DNA of 22,622 bases from an uncultured Salinimicrobium sp. (GCA_946887025.1 CAMPJY010000023.1:1-22622); one strand, 5' to 3'. Positions 1 to 8,951 are shown, numbered from the stretch's first letter. Numbers and translations: made by a program. Notes: generated by a model not told the origin, from the letters alone.

Positions 1-884
1 ATAATCGTCCCATACCCCTTCCCCCTGAAATACTCCTTCTCCTCTTCCCCTCCTGTGGCGAGAATAAAATCCCCGCCCCAGCCTCCAAGGCTCTTGATGC
101 TTTTGGAATAGTCGGGAAAGAGTCGGGTTTTTATTTTCGGGGTATTTATAAGATTGGAAATAAGGGTTTCATGGATCTCCAGGAGCAGTTCAAATTCTTC
201 CAGGCTCCTGCAGCTAAGAATCTGATGTGTCAGGCCGTTAATTTTAGTGATGGCAGCTTCCAGTTCATGCCGGGGCTGCTTCCTGTAATGTTCAATAGCC
301 TGCCTGCTGTCCTGCTTTTTGTTCAGGTGCACGAAGAACAGGTTCTTCTTATAAGGAGGATCAAAGCTGGTGATGAGCACGCTGGGTTTTCCTTCTTCCA
401 AGGAATAAAGTATAGGCTGGCTGTGTTGTGCAGCCGCAATATCGTAACCGCTACCCCCGAAGGTCTGTTTCAGCAACCAGTAAGCATCTACATCAAACCA
501 CTGGGCGATATTGCTGATAAGGGTGGAGGAGCTGCCCAGGCCCCAGTTTCTGTTGAATTCCAGATAAGTGGATAACTTGTACCCCCGTTCCTCTGAAAGC
601 ATCTCAGGATTCATCTTATGGGCTTCCGTAAGTATGGACGCCAGGCGCTGGGACACTTCATCCTGTTTTGCTCCTGTCACTACGGAGCCGGTTAGCTGAA
701 ATTCGTCTTCTAGCCATACCTGGTTTTTTTCGTCGTAGCTCCTCCAGGAAATTCCTGGGTCTTTGCTGTCGTTCACCTCAAGCGCCTGGCCTGATCTGGT
801 GGGCAGGGCAAGGCCGATAGCTCCATCGAGGACAAGGTATTCCCCGGTGAGCAGTAGTTTTCCATGGCTGTAGAAACGTTTCAT
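1..884 (-). CDS. GYDIA-family GHMP kinase (3' end beyond the window)
   Basis: A GHMP-superfamily small-molecule kinase, read from an ATG at 884 to the left edge with no stop: 294 codons are visible, so only a short C-terminal tail should be missing. The N-terminus has GKLLLTGEYLVLDG (about residues 8-21), resembling the first motif of phosphomevalonate kinases. The glycine-rich ATP loop GLGSSS is at 115-120, and the family-naming GYDIA is at 146-150. The start lies one base after the TGA of the HMG-CoA reductase gene, so the two are almost certainly co-transcribed and translationally coupled. GHMP kinases phosphorylate mevalonate, phosphomevalonate, homoserine or galactose. The neighbour points to the mevalonate route to isoprenoids, but the exact substrate is inference. 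The protein has no signal peptide and should be cytosolic. Confidence 0.9.
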   Translation of the reverse strand, partial: MKRFYSHGKLLLTGEYLVLDGAIGLALPTRSGQALEVNDSKDPGISWRSYDEKNQVWLEDEFQLTGSVVTGAKQDEVSQRLASILTEAHKMNPEMLSEERGYKLSTYLEFNRNWGLGSSSTLISNIAQWFDVDAYWLLKQTFGGSGYDIAAAQHSQPILYSLEEGKPSVLITSFDPPYKKNLFFVHLNKKQDSRQAIEHYRKQPRHELEAAITKINGLTHQILSCRSLEEFELLLEIHETLISNLINTPKIKTRLFPDYSKSIKSLGGWGGDFILATGGEEEKEYFRGKGYGTI

Positions 885-885
885 A

Positions 886-2199
886 TCAGGATCTTAAATT
901 TGCAAGGGCCTCTTCCACGGCGGTATGGGTAACCTGCCTGGTTTTGAACCATTCCACCAGCTGTGTTTTCTCCTGTTTGTCTGCCTGCAGCTGATTCAGG
1001 ATATTCAGCAGGTGCATTTTCATGTGACCTTTCTGGATTCCCGTCGTTACCAGGGATTTCACCGCAGCGAAATTCTGTGCCAGCCCAGCCACAGCTACGA
1101 TCTTCATCAGCTGCTCTGCCGAAGGTTTGTGCAGGATCTCAAGGGCTACCTTGGAAAGGGGATGTAAAGCGGTCAATCCGCCCACGGTTCCCAAAGCTAG
1201 CGGGATCTCCATCCACATCTTAAAGATGCCGTTCTCCACAGAGGCATGGGTGAGGCTGCTGTATGCGCCATTTTTTACGGAATAGGCATGGACTCCTGCC
1301 TCTACTGCCCTGAAATCATTCCCAGTAGCCAGCACCACGGCGTCAATTCCGTTCATGATGCCTTTGTTGTGGGTTACTGCCCGATAAGGTTCCACCTCGG
1401 CGATCCTTATTGCCCTGAGGAACTTCTCTGCAAATATTTCCCCGGAACAGTCCTTATCCCCCAATTCCGAAACCGCACAGGAAACCTCGGCTCTAACCAG
1501 GCATTCAGGCACGTAATTCGAAAGTATGCTCATCACGATCTCGAGGTTCTTTTCTTCGGGGGTAAAAGATTCATACTGCTGTGCTTCCTCGCGAAAGGTT
1601 GCGGCGAATTTCTCCAGGCAGGAATTGATGAAATTGGCTCCCATGGAATCTTTGGTCTCGAAGGTGCAGTGCAGCTGGAAATAATTGGGCAGGGAATCAG
1701 TTTTATCCTTTAATTCGATATCCAGGACCCCTCCTCCGCGTTTCTCCATATTCCGGGTCAGGGAAGCGGCTGCTGCCCTCAGTTTTGGCTTACATTCCTG
1801 GAAGAACTTTTTAAGTCTGGCTGTCTCCCCAGGAAACATGAAATGAACCTGCCCAATCTTCGTGGTGCCCAACACCTCTGCGCGAAATCCTCCCCGCTCT
1901 GCCCAGAATTTGGCTGCCTTGCTGGCTGCAGCGATCACTGAACTCTCCTCAATAACCATGGGAATGGCATAACGTTGGTCGTTGATAATGAAGTTGGGCG
2001 CGATTCCAAAAGGAAGATAATAATTGGAAATGGTGTTTTCTGCAAATTCCTCGTGCAGCTGTTGTAATTTTGGTTCCCGGTTCCAGTACTGTTTCAGGAT
2101 CTCTGCCGCCTCAGGGGAGTCTTTCAGGTAGGTGCGACCCAGCCAGGCGATCTTTTCCTCCTTACTGAGCTTCGAAAATCCGGCAATAAGTTCAGTCAT
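886..2199 (-). CDS. mvaA: Hydroxymethylglutaryl-CoA reductase, class II
   Basis: Interconverts HMG-CoA and mevalonate with a nicotinamide cofactor. The 437-residue length is usual for the soluble bacterial class II (Pseudomonas mevalonii-like) enzyme. Conserved blocks are VIEESSVIAAASKAAKF (from 83, catalytic Glu84 or 85), KDSMGANFIN (183-192), HNKGIMNG (277-284, Lys279), ATGNDFRAVEAG (291-302, Asp295), GTVGGLTALHP (337-347) and the C-terminal GHMKMH (391-396) carrying the catalytic His392. No membrane anchor is present. The family was first named 'degradative', but in Flavobacteriaceae it is expected to run biosynthetically toward isoprenoids; the co-transcribed GHMP kinase fits that. The start is an ATG at 2199, followed closely by an acidic helical N-terminus typical of the family. 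A perfect -7-like element lies 20 bases upstream. Confidence 0.95.
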   Translation of the reverse strand: MTELIAGFSKLSKEEKIAWLGRTYLKDSPEAAEILKQYWNREPKLQQLHEEFAENTISNYYLPFGIAPNFIINDQRYAIPMVIEESSVIAAASKAAKFWAERGGFRAEVLGTTKIGQVHFMFPGETARLKKFFQECKPKLRAAAASLTRNMEKRGGGVLDIELKDKTDSLPNYFQLHCTFETKDSMGANFINSCLEKFAATFREEAQQYESFTPEEKNLEIVMSILSNYVPECLVRAEVSCAVSELGDKDCSGEIFAEKFLRAIRIAEVEPYRAVTHNKGIMNGIDAVVLATGNDFRAVEAGVHAYSVKNGAYSSLTHASVENGIFKMWMEIPLALGTVGGLTALHPLSKVALEILHKPSAEQLMKIVAVAGLAQNFAAVKSLVTTGIQKGHMKMHLLNILNQLQADKQEKTQLVEWFKTRQVTHTAVEEALANLRS

Positions 2200-2219
2200 C
2201 TAAATCTTTATTTGAATGA

Positions 2220-2227
2220 CAAAGATA
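2220..2227 (-). promoter_or_regulatory. Possible Bacteroidota -7 element for the mvaA-GHMP kinase operon
   Basis: On the minus strand this reads TATCTTTG, a full match to the Bacteroidota -7 consensus TAnnTTTG, placed 20 bases upstream of the mvaA ATG. No clear TTTG -33 box is visible at the expected distance, so this is half a promoter by sequence. The rest of the 227-base divergent gap (2200-2426) contains two ACAGGTGC copies and two CCGGTT copies, but no gene I can support. A weaker 7/8 match for the plus-strand peptidase, TAAACTTG, is at 2392-2399. Confidence 0.4.
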
Positions 2228-2426
2228 CGATACCCAGATTATTTCCCCGATTGTGGCAGCTGATTCCTCAAATTCCCCCGGGAGTGTGAACAGGTGCCGG
2301 TTGAACCACAGGTGCTGAGAACAGCCGGTTCCGCTTTAACATAACCTTTTGATTTAACACTCCCCACTCCCGTTATTTGCCTTTTTTTTAGTAAACTTGG
2401 CGAACCAATATTATTTATAAAGTTCA

Positions 2427-4592
2427 ATGAAATTATCGTACCGGTTAATTGTCCTCTTTCTTATGGTGGGCAGCATGGCATTCGCCCAACAGAAGGAAGT
2501 AACATTAGAAGAAATCTGGAACGGCAGCTTCCGTACCGAGGGAATGGAATCTCTTCAGTCTCTGAAGAATGGGAAAGAATATGTAGTTCTCAACTTCGAC
2601 CGAAATTCCCGTACTTCTTCCATAGATGTCTATTCCTATAAAACCGGTGAAAAGACCGGGACGCTGGTGAGTAGCGCCAATCTGGAAGGGATTGATAACT
2701 TCAGAAGCTTTGAATTAAGTGAAGACGAAAAAAGCATCATCCTTGCCACCGAAGTGGAACCGATCTTCCGTCGCTCCACCCGTGGTACCTACTACGTATA
2801 TAACGTAGAGGACAAATCGGTGCAGAAGATCAGCGATGAGCAGATCCAGGAGCCCACCCTTTCTCCGGATAATAAAAAGGTGGCTTATGTCTTCGAAAAC
2901 AATATCTATATCAAGGATCTCGACTCCGGCGAAGTAACCCAGGTGACTGAGGATGGCGTGGACAACAGGATCATCAATGGGGTAACTGACTGGGTGTACG
3001 AGGAGGAATTTTCCTTTGTACAGGCTTTTCAATGGAACAGCACCGGAGAAAAGATTGCCTTTTTGCGATTTGATGAGACAGAAGTTCCTGAGTTTTCAAT
3101 GGATGTCTACGGGCAGGAGCTCTATCCTACCAAAACCACCTTCAAATATCCCAAGGCCGGAGAGAAGAATTCCGTGGTAACACTTCATTTTTATGATGTT
3201 TCTTCAGGAGAAACCGACAAGGTGGAACTTGAGGATTACGAATACATCCCGAGGATCAAGTGGACCAACAAGGAAAATATACTCAGCGTACAGACGCTTA
3301 ATCGTCACCAGAACAACCTGAACCTCATTTTTGTGAATGCGGATACCAATGTTGCGAAAGTGGTTCTGAATGAAACTGACGAGGCCTATGTGGATATCAC
3401 CGACAATCTTACCTTCCTTAAAGACAACAGTTTCATCTGGACCAGTGAAAAGGATGGCTGGAACCATATCTACTTATACGATTCCAATGGAAAACTTGAA
3501 AACCAGGTGACAGAGGGACAGTGGGAAGTGACTGATTATTACGGTTATGACGAGGATTCCAACAGGGTCTTTTATCAGAGTACCGAGAACGGGAGCATCA
3601 ACCGCGATGTGTATTCCATCAAGGCTAACGGGAGAAGTAAAGAAAGACTGACTGAGAAGCTGGGACAGAACAGCGCCGATTTCAGTGCTGACTATACCTA
3701 TTTCATCAACAGCTTTGAAAGCGCCACCACTCCGCCGGAGTACACTTTGCATCTGGCAAAGAATGGGAAACTGGTGCGGGAGATCCTGGATAATGAGGAC
3801 TTACTTGAGAAGCTTGATGACTACAATTTCTCACCAAAGGAGTTTTCTACCATCAATGTTAATGGGAACGACCTGAACATGTGGATGATCAAGCCGGCTG
3901 ACTTTGACCCTAATAAAGAATATCCATTATTTATAAGTCAATATTCAGGCCCGGGTTCACAGGAAGTTTCAAACAGTTTTGCTGAATCTAATGATTACTG
4001 GTACCAGCTTCTCGCGAATGAAGGTTATATCACCGTAGCCATTGATCCCAGAGGTACGGGATATAAGGGTGCAGCCTTTAAAAAAGTTACCCAGAACGAA
4101 CTAGGGAAATACGAGGTGGAGGATATTATCCAGGCAGCAAAGCAACTTGGGGAAAGAACCTATATTGATGAAGAAAGAATTGGAATCTGGGGCTGGAGCT
4201 ATGGAGGCTTTATGTCGTCCAATGCGATCCTGAAAGGGAATGACACCTTTAAAATGGCTATTGCCGTAGCCCCGGTGACCAGCTGGAGGTTTTATGATTC
4301 CATCTATACCGAAAGATATATGACTACCCCTCAGGAAAACCCCTCGGGATATGATGAGAACTCACCCATAAATCATGTGGAGAAACTGAAAGGGGCCTAT
4401 CTGCTGATCCACGGAAGTGGGGATGACAATGTGCACGTTCAGAATTCCATGAGAATGATCGAGGCGCTGATCCAGGCGGGCAAACAATTCGACTGGAGGA
4501 TCTATCCCGACAGGAATCACGGGATCTATGGCGGGAACACCCGTATGCACCTTTACACTTTAATGACCAACTTCATTAAGGAAAACCTTTAA
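2427..4592 (+). CDS. Dipeptidyl peptidase IV-type S9B serine peptidase, exported
   Basis: Releases N-terminal dipeptides, typically X-Pro or X-Ala. The 721-residue protein starts with a signal peptide ending near AFA-QQ (residues 18-22). A beta-propeller (about 90-470) follows, with DWVYEEEF (188-195) supplying the Glu pair that holds the substrate amino terminus in DPP-IV. The alpha/beta-hydrolase domain (about 480-721) has Tyr506 in QYSGPGSQ (oxyanion hole), nucleophile Ser591 in GWSYGG, Asp666 in GSGDDNVH and His698 in RNHGIYGG, so the catalytic set is intact. It is the first gene of a plus-strand run with two peptide transporters, which suggests extracytoplasmic cleavage coupled to dipeptide uptake. 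A prolyl tripeptidyl peptidase is possible, but the motif set favours DPP-IV. Confidence 0.95.
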   Translation: MKLSYRLIVLFLMVGSMAFAQQKEVTLEEIWNGSFRTEGMESLQSLKNGKEYVVLNFDRNSRTSSIDVYSYKTGEKTGTLVSSANLEGIDNFRSFELSEDEKSIILATEVEPIFRRSTRGTYYVYNVEDKSVQKISDEQIQEPTLSPDNKKVAYVFENNIYIKDLDSGEVTQVTEDGVDNRIINGVTDWVYEEEFSFVQAFQWNSTGEKIAFLRFDETEVPEFSMDVYGQELYPTKTTFKYPKAGEKNSVVTLHFYDVSSGETDKVELEDYEYIPRIKWTNKENILSVQTLNRHQNNLNLIFVNADTNVAKVVLNETDEAYVDITDNLTFLKDNSFIWTSEKDGWNHIYLYDSNGKLENQVTEGQWEVTDYYGYDEDSNRVFYQSTENGSINRDVYSIKANGRSKERLTEKLGQNSADFSADYTYFINSFESATTPPEYTLHLAKNGKLVREILDNEDLLEKLDDYNFSPKEFSTINVNGNDLNMWMIKPADFDPNKEYPLFISQYSGPGSQEVSNSFAESNDYWYQLLANEGYITVAIDPRGTGYKGAAFKKVTQNELGKYEVEDIIQAAKQLGERTYIDEERIGIWGWSYGGFMSSNAILKGNDTFKMAIAVAPVTSWRFYDSIYTERYMTTPQENPSGYDENSPINHVEKLKGAYLLIHGSGDDNVHVQNSMRMIEALIQAGKQFDWRIYPDRNHGIYGGNTRMHLYTLMTNFIKENL

Positions 4593-4595
4593 GAA

Positions 4596-4623
4596 AATAC
4601 TCAATACTCAATACTCAATACTG
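4596..4623 (+). repeat. Four tandem 7-bp repeats (AATACTC) between the peptidase and first POT gene
   Basis: AATACTC begins at 4596, 4603 and 4610, with a last copy AATACTG at 4617. The array starts 3 bases after the peptidase stop and ends 7 bases before the ATG of the transporter, so it fills nearly all of the 38-base intergenic gap and replaces any Shine-Dalgarno sequence. Confidence 0.9.
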
Positions 4624-4630
4624 AATAAAT

Positions 4631-6559
4631 ATGGCAAATACTGCAACAGCGCCCGAGCATAAGGAATTATTTGGGCATCCCATTGGACTCTATATTCTCT
4701 TCTTCACTGAAATGTGGGAACGCTTTTCCTACTATGGAATGAGGGCCATCCTGGTGCTTTACCTTGTAAGCGCCACTACCGATGGAAATGCGGGACTCGG
4801 CTGGACTTCAGCTGAAGCTTTGGCACTTTATGGATGGTACACCATGCTGGTCTATGTGGCTTCCATTCCGGGAGGTATTATCGCCGATAAGCTGTTCGGT
4901 CAGAAGAAAACCGTCCTTATTGGAGGAATCGTGCTGGTATTTGGTCATGGAATACTTGCAGTGGAAGAAATGTGGGCCTTCTATTCAGGGCTCGCCCTTA
5001 TTATTGCGGGAGTTGGAATGTTGAAGCCCAATATCTCGACAATGGTTGGAGGACTCTATAAAGAAGGGGATATCCGAAGGGATAAAGGATTCACCATTTT
5101 CTATATCGGAATCAACCTGGGTGCTTTCCTTTCCAGTCTGATTGTTGGATATGTAGGGGAAACCATGGGATGGCATCTCGGATTCGGGCTTGCGGGTATC
5201 GCCATGGCCTTAGGACTTATTGTTTATCTATGGGGACAGAAATTTCTGGTGAGTGTTGGAAATCTTTATGAAAAAACTGAAGGGGACACAGATGCAGGGG
5301 CCTCGTTTGGAGACCTGTTCGGGGATCTGTTCAAATCTCCGCTTCAGCTTACGATTTCTGCCCTTTTAATGGCTTTTTCGATCTATTGGCTGATTTTTGA
5401 ATCCATTCCGTATGGAGCCCTTTTTATTTTCCTTACCCTGGTGACAGCAATGATGCTGATGGTATATAAAGACCTTACCTCCCAGGTGATGAAGGACAGA
5501 TATGTGGTAATGCTGCTTTCCTTCATCCTTGTGATCGTGTTCTGGGGAGCCTTTGAACAGGCCGGAGGTTTGATGAATATCTATGCCATGGAAAAAACCG
5601 ACAGGATGCTTCCATTTACGCTTCCCCTTATCGGGAACGAAGTGCCTGCCTCCTGGTTCCAGTCGCTTAATGCTTTGTTCATTATCCTGTTTGGTGTCCT
5701 GGTTGCCAATTTCTGGGCCAGAAGAAAGATGAAGAGCAAGGAAGCCTCTTCTTTGTTCAAAATGGCTACTGGAGTTATCATAATGGGGCTCGGGTTCATT
5801 TTTATGGCTCTTGCTGCGAAGGAATTTGATCCTGGAAATGAGAAATCAGCCATGTACTGGTTAGCGCTTGCATATTTGCTACATACCATTGGGGAACTTT
5901 GTTCTTCGCCTGTAGCCCTGTCTTTTATTACCAAACTGGCCCCTGTGAAATATGCATCCCTTATGATGGGGGTTTATTTTGCTGCAACAGGTCTGGGGAA
6001 TAAGGTTGCGGGTATAGTCGGGGAAGTTTCCCAGAGCGAGCCTATCGCCATCGATCTTACTGCCTCGGAAGCAGAGCTTTCCTCTTTCCTTGATCCTAAC
6101 GACAGTACCCTTGTAAAAGGTGACGACTTCAGTTTTAGTACAGTAGTATATCCTGAGGGCGGGGAATTCAACGCCGTGGATATAGAGACCGGACAACCGG
6201 TACTTGACCTTATTGCTTTTGAAAATCCTGAGAACAAACAGGAAATTATGACTATCCTGAGGGAGGAGAATGTCAGTGAGGCAGAGCCTTATCATGTGAC
6301 CTTCAAATTTACCCAGGGCGACGCGACGGAGTATTCAGGAGTATTTATCATAGATGAAGTGGAAACCCAAAGGGAATTCCGCACCTTCCTTGCGATCACC
6401 ATCTTTACTGGTCTCTTCGGTCTGATCGTGATCCTGTTGCTTAAACCGCTTAAACGCCTTACCCATGGAATTGAGGATAAGGAAACTGAACTGCCACAGC
6501 AGGAACAGTTTGAGCTGGGAGATGAGGATGTAGTAGAAAAGAATAAAAGGAAGAAATAG
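4631..6559 (+). CDS. POT/PTR2 proton-coupled oligopeptide transporter with extra periplasmic domain
   Basis: Inner-membrane symporter importing di- and tripeptides with protons. Family motifs are ExxERFxYYG (27-36: EMWERFSYYG), the PTR2 block FYIGINLGAF (157-166), FEQ (308-310) and GELCSSP (421-427), so the proton-coupling and peptide-binding acids are present. At 642 residues it is longer than a standard bacterial POT protein. The excess is mainly a soluble segment at about 467-583 between the last two core helices, followed by the final helix (about 586-604) and a charged cytoplasmic tail. By MFS topology this loop is periplasmic. It lies 38 bases after the peptidase gene and 2 bases before a second POT gene. 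Confidence 0.95.
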   Translation: MANTATAPEHKELFGHPIGLYILFFTEMWERFSYYGMRAILVLYLVSATTDGNAGLGWTSAEALALYGWYTMLVYVASIPGGIIADKLFGQKKTVLIGGIVLVFGHGILAVEEMWAFYSGLALIIAGVGMLKPNISTMVGGLYKEGDIRRDKGFTIFYIGINLGAFLSSLIVGYVGETMGWHLGFGLAGIAMALGLIVYLWGQKFLVSVGNLYEKTEGDTDAGASFGDLFGDLFKSPLQLTISALLMAFSIYWLIFESIPYGALFIFLTLVTAMMLMVYKDLTSQVMKDRYVVMLLSFILVIVFWGAFEQAGGLMNIYAMEKTDRMLPFTLPLIGNEVPASWFQSLNALFIILFGVLVANFWARRKMKSKEASSLFKMATGVIIMGLGFIFMALAAKEFDPGNEKSAMYWLALAYLLHTIGELCSSPVALSFITKLAPVKYASLMMGVYFAATGLGNKVAGIVGEVSQSEPIAIDLTASEAELSSFLDPNDSTLVKGDDFSFSTVVYPEGGEFNAVDIETGQPVLDLIAFENPENKQEIMTILREENVSEAEPYHVTFKFTQGDATEYSGVFIIDEVETQREFRTFLAITIFTGLFGLIVILLLKPLKRLTHGIEDKETELPQQEQFELGDEDVVEKNKRKK

Positions 6560-6561
6560 GA

Positions 6562-8346
6562 ATGGCAGCAGTAGGTTCAGCGGAGCAGGATTTTTTTAAA
6601 TCAAACGTCCTGGGGCACCCCTCTGGGTTATTTGTCCTCTTTTTCACCGAAATGTGGGAGCGCTTCTCATTCTACGGGATGCGGGTGCTGCTGGTGAACT
6701 TTTTGACAATGGCAATCGTTGGGGTCGACAATCCGGGCTGGGGCTGGACCACAGAGAATGCCGGGGCTCTCTTCGGTACTTACGCCGGATTATTATATCT
6801 CACCCCAATCGCGGGGGGACTGATCGCTGATAAATACATCGGGTACCGATGGGCAGTAATAGTTGGAGCCTTTATTATGACCCTGGGTCATGCCGCCATG
6901 GCTCTGGAAACAGAATTCTCTCTGTATTTCGGGTTAGGATTACTCGTGATAGGAACAGGATTCTTTAAACCTAATATCACCTCCATCATTTCAGAAATGT
7001 ACAAGGGGAAACCTGAAAAGAAGGACGGTGCCTACACCATTTTCTACATGGGGGTGAACGCCGGGGCTTTCTTTGGGATGATGCTTTGCGGTTACCTTGC
7101 TGAAAAGATAGGCTGGAGTTGGGGCTTCGGGCTGGCAGGAATCTTCATGCTGCTGGGAACGCTTCAGTTCTGGCTGGCGAAACCCTTGTTTGGAAACGTG
7201 GGCGGAGTGCCTGACAAAAGCAAAGAACTGGAAAACACGGCCGACGAGGAAGCCAAGGGAGACCATACCCATAAACACAATCCTTTCACCACCTTCGATA
7301 AGATTCTGATAGTATTGTCTTCTGTGATAGGATTCGTTTATCTCATCAATGATCCTCTCTCGAGGCTATCAGATATTAACCTTTTCCCCACCGTGATGCC
7401 TTTTGATTTCAGGGGGGAACCATTTTCAGGGCCCCTGGGAATGGCTATTATTGGGCTGGTCCTTTTCCTAATTCTGGTTATCTCCCGGATCGCCAGATAT
7501 GCCAAGGTAGTAAGGGACAGGCTGATTGCTGTTATCATCTTTGCCTTCTTTACCATCTTTTTCTGGATGTCATTTGAACAGGGTGCCACATCCCTGATCA
7601 TTTTCGCCAGGGATTCTGTCGACCGTACCCTCACTGGGCTCTCAGCCTCCGTATTTAATGTGGTGAATACTCTTCTCACCGTGGTACCCCTGATGATCAT
7701 TACCTGGGTACTATATCTGCTTTGGAAGCAGACTTCAAAGAGGATCCTTGGCTCCAATATTGTCCTTGCCATCTGTTTCGCGGGGATATGGGGGCTGGTA
7801 ATCTGGATGCTGGTAAGGGAATATTCTGCTGAAACTACAGAAATCACCGTTTCCTGGTTCAGTATCCTGAACTCCTTCTTCATCATTGTTTTTGCATCCC
7901 TCTTCTCCAAATGGTGGGAGAGCAAGTACAATCCATCTGCCGCCATGAAATACAGTTTTGGACTTATCCTGCTAGGCCTTGGATTTGGTTTGCTGGCTTT
8001 CGGTTCCAACGACATCGCGGAAGGCGCCAAAGTGAGCATGATCTGGCTGATCCTCGCGTACCTGTTACATACCCTGGGAGAATTGTGTCTGTCACCTCTG
8101 GGACTTTCTTATGTCAGTAAGCTGGTGCCCGCACGGATGATCGCCTTTATGTTCGGGATGTGGTACCTGGCGATTGCCATTGGGCAGAAGCTGGCAGGTT
8201 CCCTGGGAGGAATGATCACGGAAGTTTCAAATAGATATGATCTTTCAACTTTCTTCCTTATTTTTACAATAATTCCGATTGCAGCAGGAGTAGTTGTGGC
8301 GTTATTAAATCCGCTTCTGAAGAAGCTGATGCACGGAATCAGATAA
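6562..8346 (+). CDS. POT/PTR2 proton-coupled oligopeptide transporter, second copy
   Basis: A second di/tripeptide:proton symporter of 594 residues. Motifs match the upstream paralogue: EMWERFSFYG (30-39), FYMGVNAGAF (161-170), FEQ (338-340) and GELCLSP (506-512). It lacks the periplasmic insertion before the last helix. Instead it has a longer hydrophilic cytoplasmic linker near 212-243 that contains a short His-rich stretch, DHTHKHN (234-240). The ATG at 6562 follows the previous stop by two bases, so translation is probably coupled. Sequence divergence between the two copies is large, so this is an old duplication and the two probably differ in peptide preference. The specificity of each is unknown from sequence. 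Confidence 0.95.
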   Translation: MAAVGSAEQDFFKSNVLGHPSGLFVLFFTEMWERFSFYGMRVLLVNFLTMAIVGVDNPGWGWTTENAGALFGTYAGLLYLTPIAGGLIADKYIGYRWAVIVGAFIMTLGHAAMALETEFSLYFGLGLLVIGTGFFKPNITSIISEMYKGKPEKKDGAYTIFYMGVNAGAFFGMMLCGYLAEKIGWSWGFGLAGIFMLLGTLQFWLAKPLFGNVGGVPDKSKELENTADEEAKGDHTHKHNPFTTFDKILIVLSSVIGFVYLINDPLSRLSDINLFPTVMPFDFRGEPFSGPLGMAIIGLVLFLILVISRIARYAKVVRDRLIAVIIFAFFTIFFWMSFEQGATSLIIFARDSVDRTLTGLSASVFNVVNTLLTVVPLMIITWVLYLLWKQTSKRILGSNIVLAICFAGIWGLVIWMLVREYSAETTEITVSWFSILNSFFIIVFASLFSKWWESKYNPSAAMKYSFGLILLGLGFGLLAFGSNDIAEGAKVSMIWLILAYLLHTLGELCLSPLGLSYVSKLVPARMIAFMFGMWYLAIAIGQKLAGSLGGMITEVSNRYDLSTFFLIFTIIPIAAGVVVALLNPLLKKLMHGIR

Positions 8347-8405
8347 AAATTTCCCCCACTAAATATTTAGGAACAGTTTTTGGAATGGGAGTGGAAAAAT
8401 ATGCA

Positions 8406-8951
8406 ATGATGAAGAAAATATTATTTAGCCTATTACTTGTTTTAGTTGTTGGGGGAGTCCAGGCTCAGGAAATTCAATGGATGACGATGAATGAAGCCCT
8501 GGAGGCCCAGAAGAAGGAGCCAAAGAAGATCTTTATGGATGCCTACACCACCTGGTGCGGCCCGTGTAAATTGCTTGACAGGAATACTTTCTCCAACGAG
8601 GATGTGGCTGATTATATCAATAAAAATTACTATCCAGTAAAATTCAATGCCGAGGGAACAGAGGAGATCAATTACAAGGAAATGACCTTTACCAATCCCG
8701 GGTACGATGCCAAGAGGAAAGGGAGAAATTCCCCTCACCAGTTTTCTCAGGCCATGCAGATCACAGGATATCCTACCCTCGCTTTTTTTGATGAGAAAGG
8801 GGAGCTGGTACAGTTGCTTACAGGTTACAGGACGCCTGAAGACCTGGAGATCTTCCTGAAGGTTTTTGCCAAAGATGATCACAAGAAGTTGAAATCTGAA
8901 GAAGACTGGCTGGCCTATGTAAAGAATTTTAAAGGGGAATTTGCAGATTAA
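8406..8951 (+). CDS. Exported thioredoxin-fold protein
   Basis: A thioredoxin-like protein with redox motif WCGPC and a downstream cis-proline loop ITGYPT, so probably an active disulfide reductase or isomerase. A signal peptide, MMKKILFSLLLVL to VQAQ, targets it to the periplasm. I chose the ATG at 8406 (or the adjacent one at 8409), which places Lys-Lys directly before the hydrophobic core. An in-frame ATG at 8385 would add MGVEKYA and is less convincing. An insert of roughly 50 residues separates the CxxC helix from the cis-Pro, as in thioredoxin_7-type proteins. It lies 59 bases after the second POT gene and may be co-transcribed. Its 3' end overlaps the convergent comEC end by 23 bases. 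The substrate is unknown. Confidence 0.85.
   Translation: MMKKILFSLLLVLVVGGVQAQEIQWMTMNEALEAQKKEPKKIFMDAYTTWCGPCKLLDRNTFSNEDVADYINKNYYPVKFNAEGTEEINYKEMTFTNPGYDAKRKGRNSPHQFSQAMQITGYPTLAFFDEKGELVQLLTGYRTPEDLEIFLKVFAKDDHKKLKSEEDWLAYVKNFKGEFAD

Noticed and set aside
171..575. 134-codon plus-strand frame opposite the GHMP kinase
   Set aside because: Antisense shadow of a gene with clear family motifs; no recognisable product.
2239..2427. 62-codon minus-strand frame in the mvaA/peptidase divergent gap
   Set aside because: Low-complexity, no recognisable motif, and it spans the likely promoter region of the peptidase gene.
8385..8405. Upstream ATG for the thioredoxin-like protein
   Set aside because: It lengthens the signal-peptide n-region with an acidic residue; the Met-Met-Lys-Lys start is the better signal peptide.
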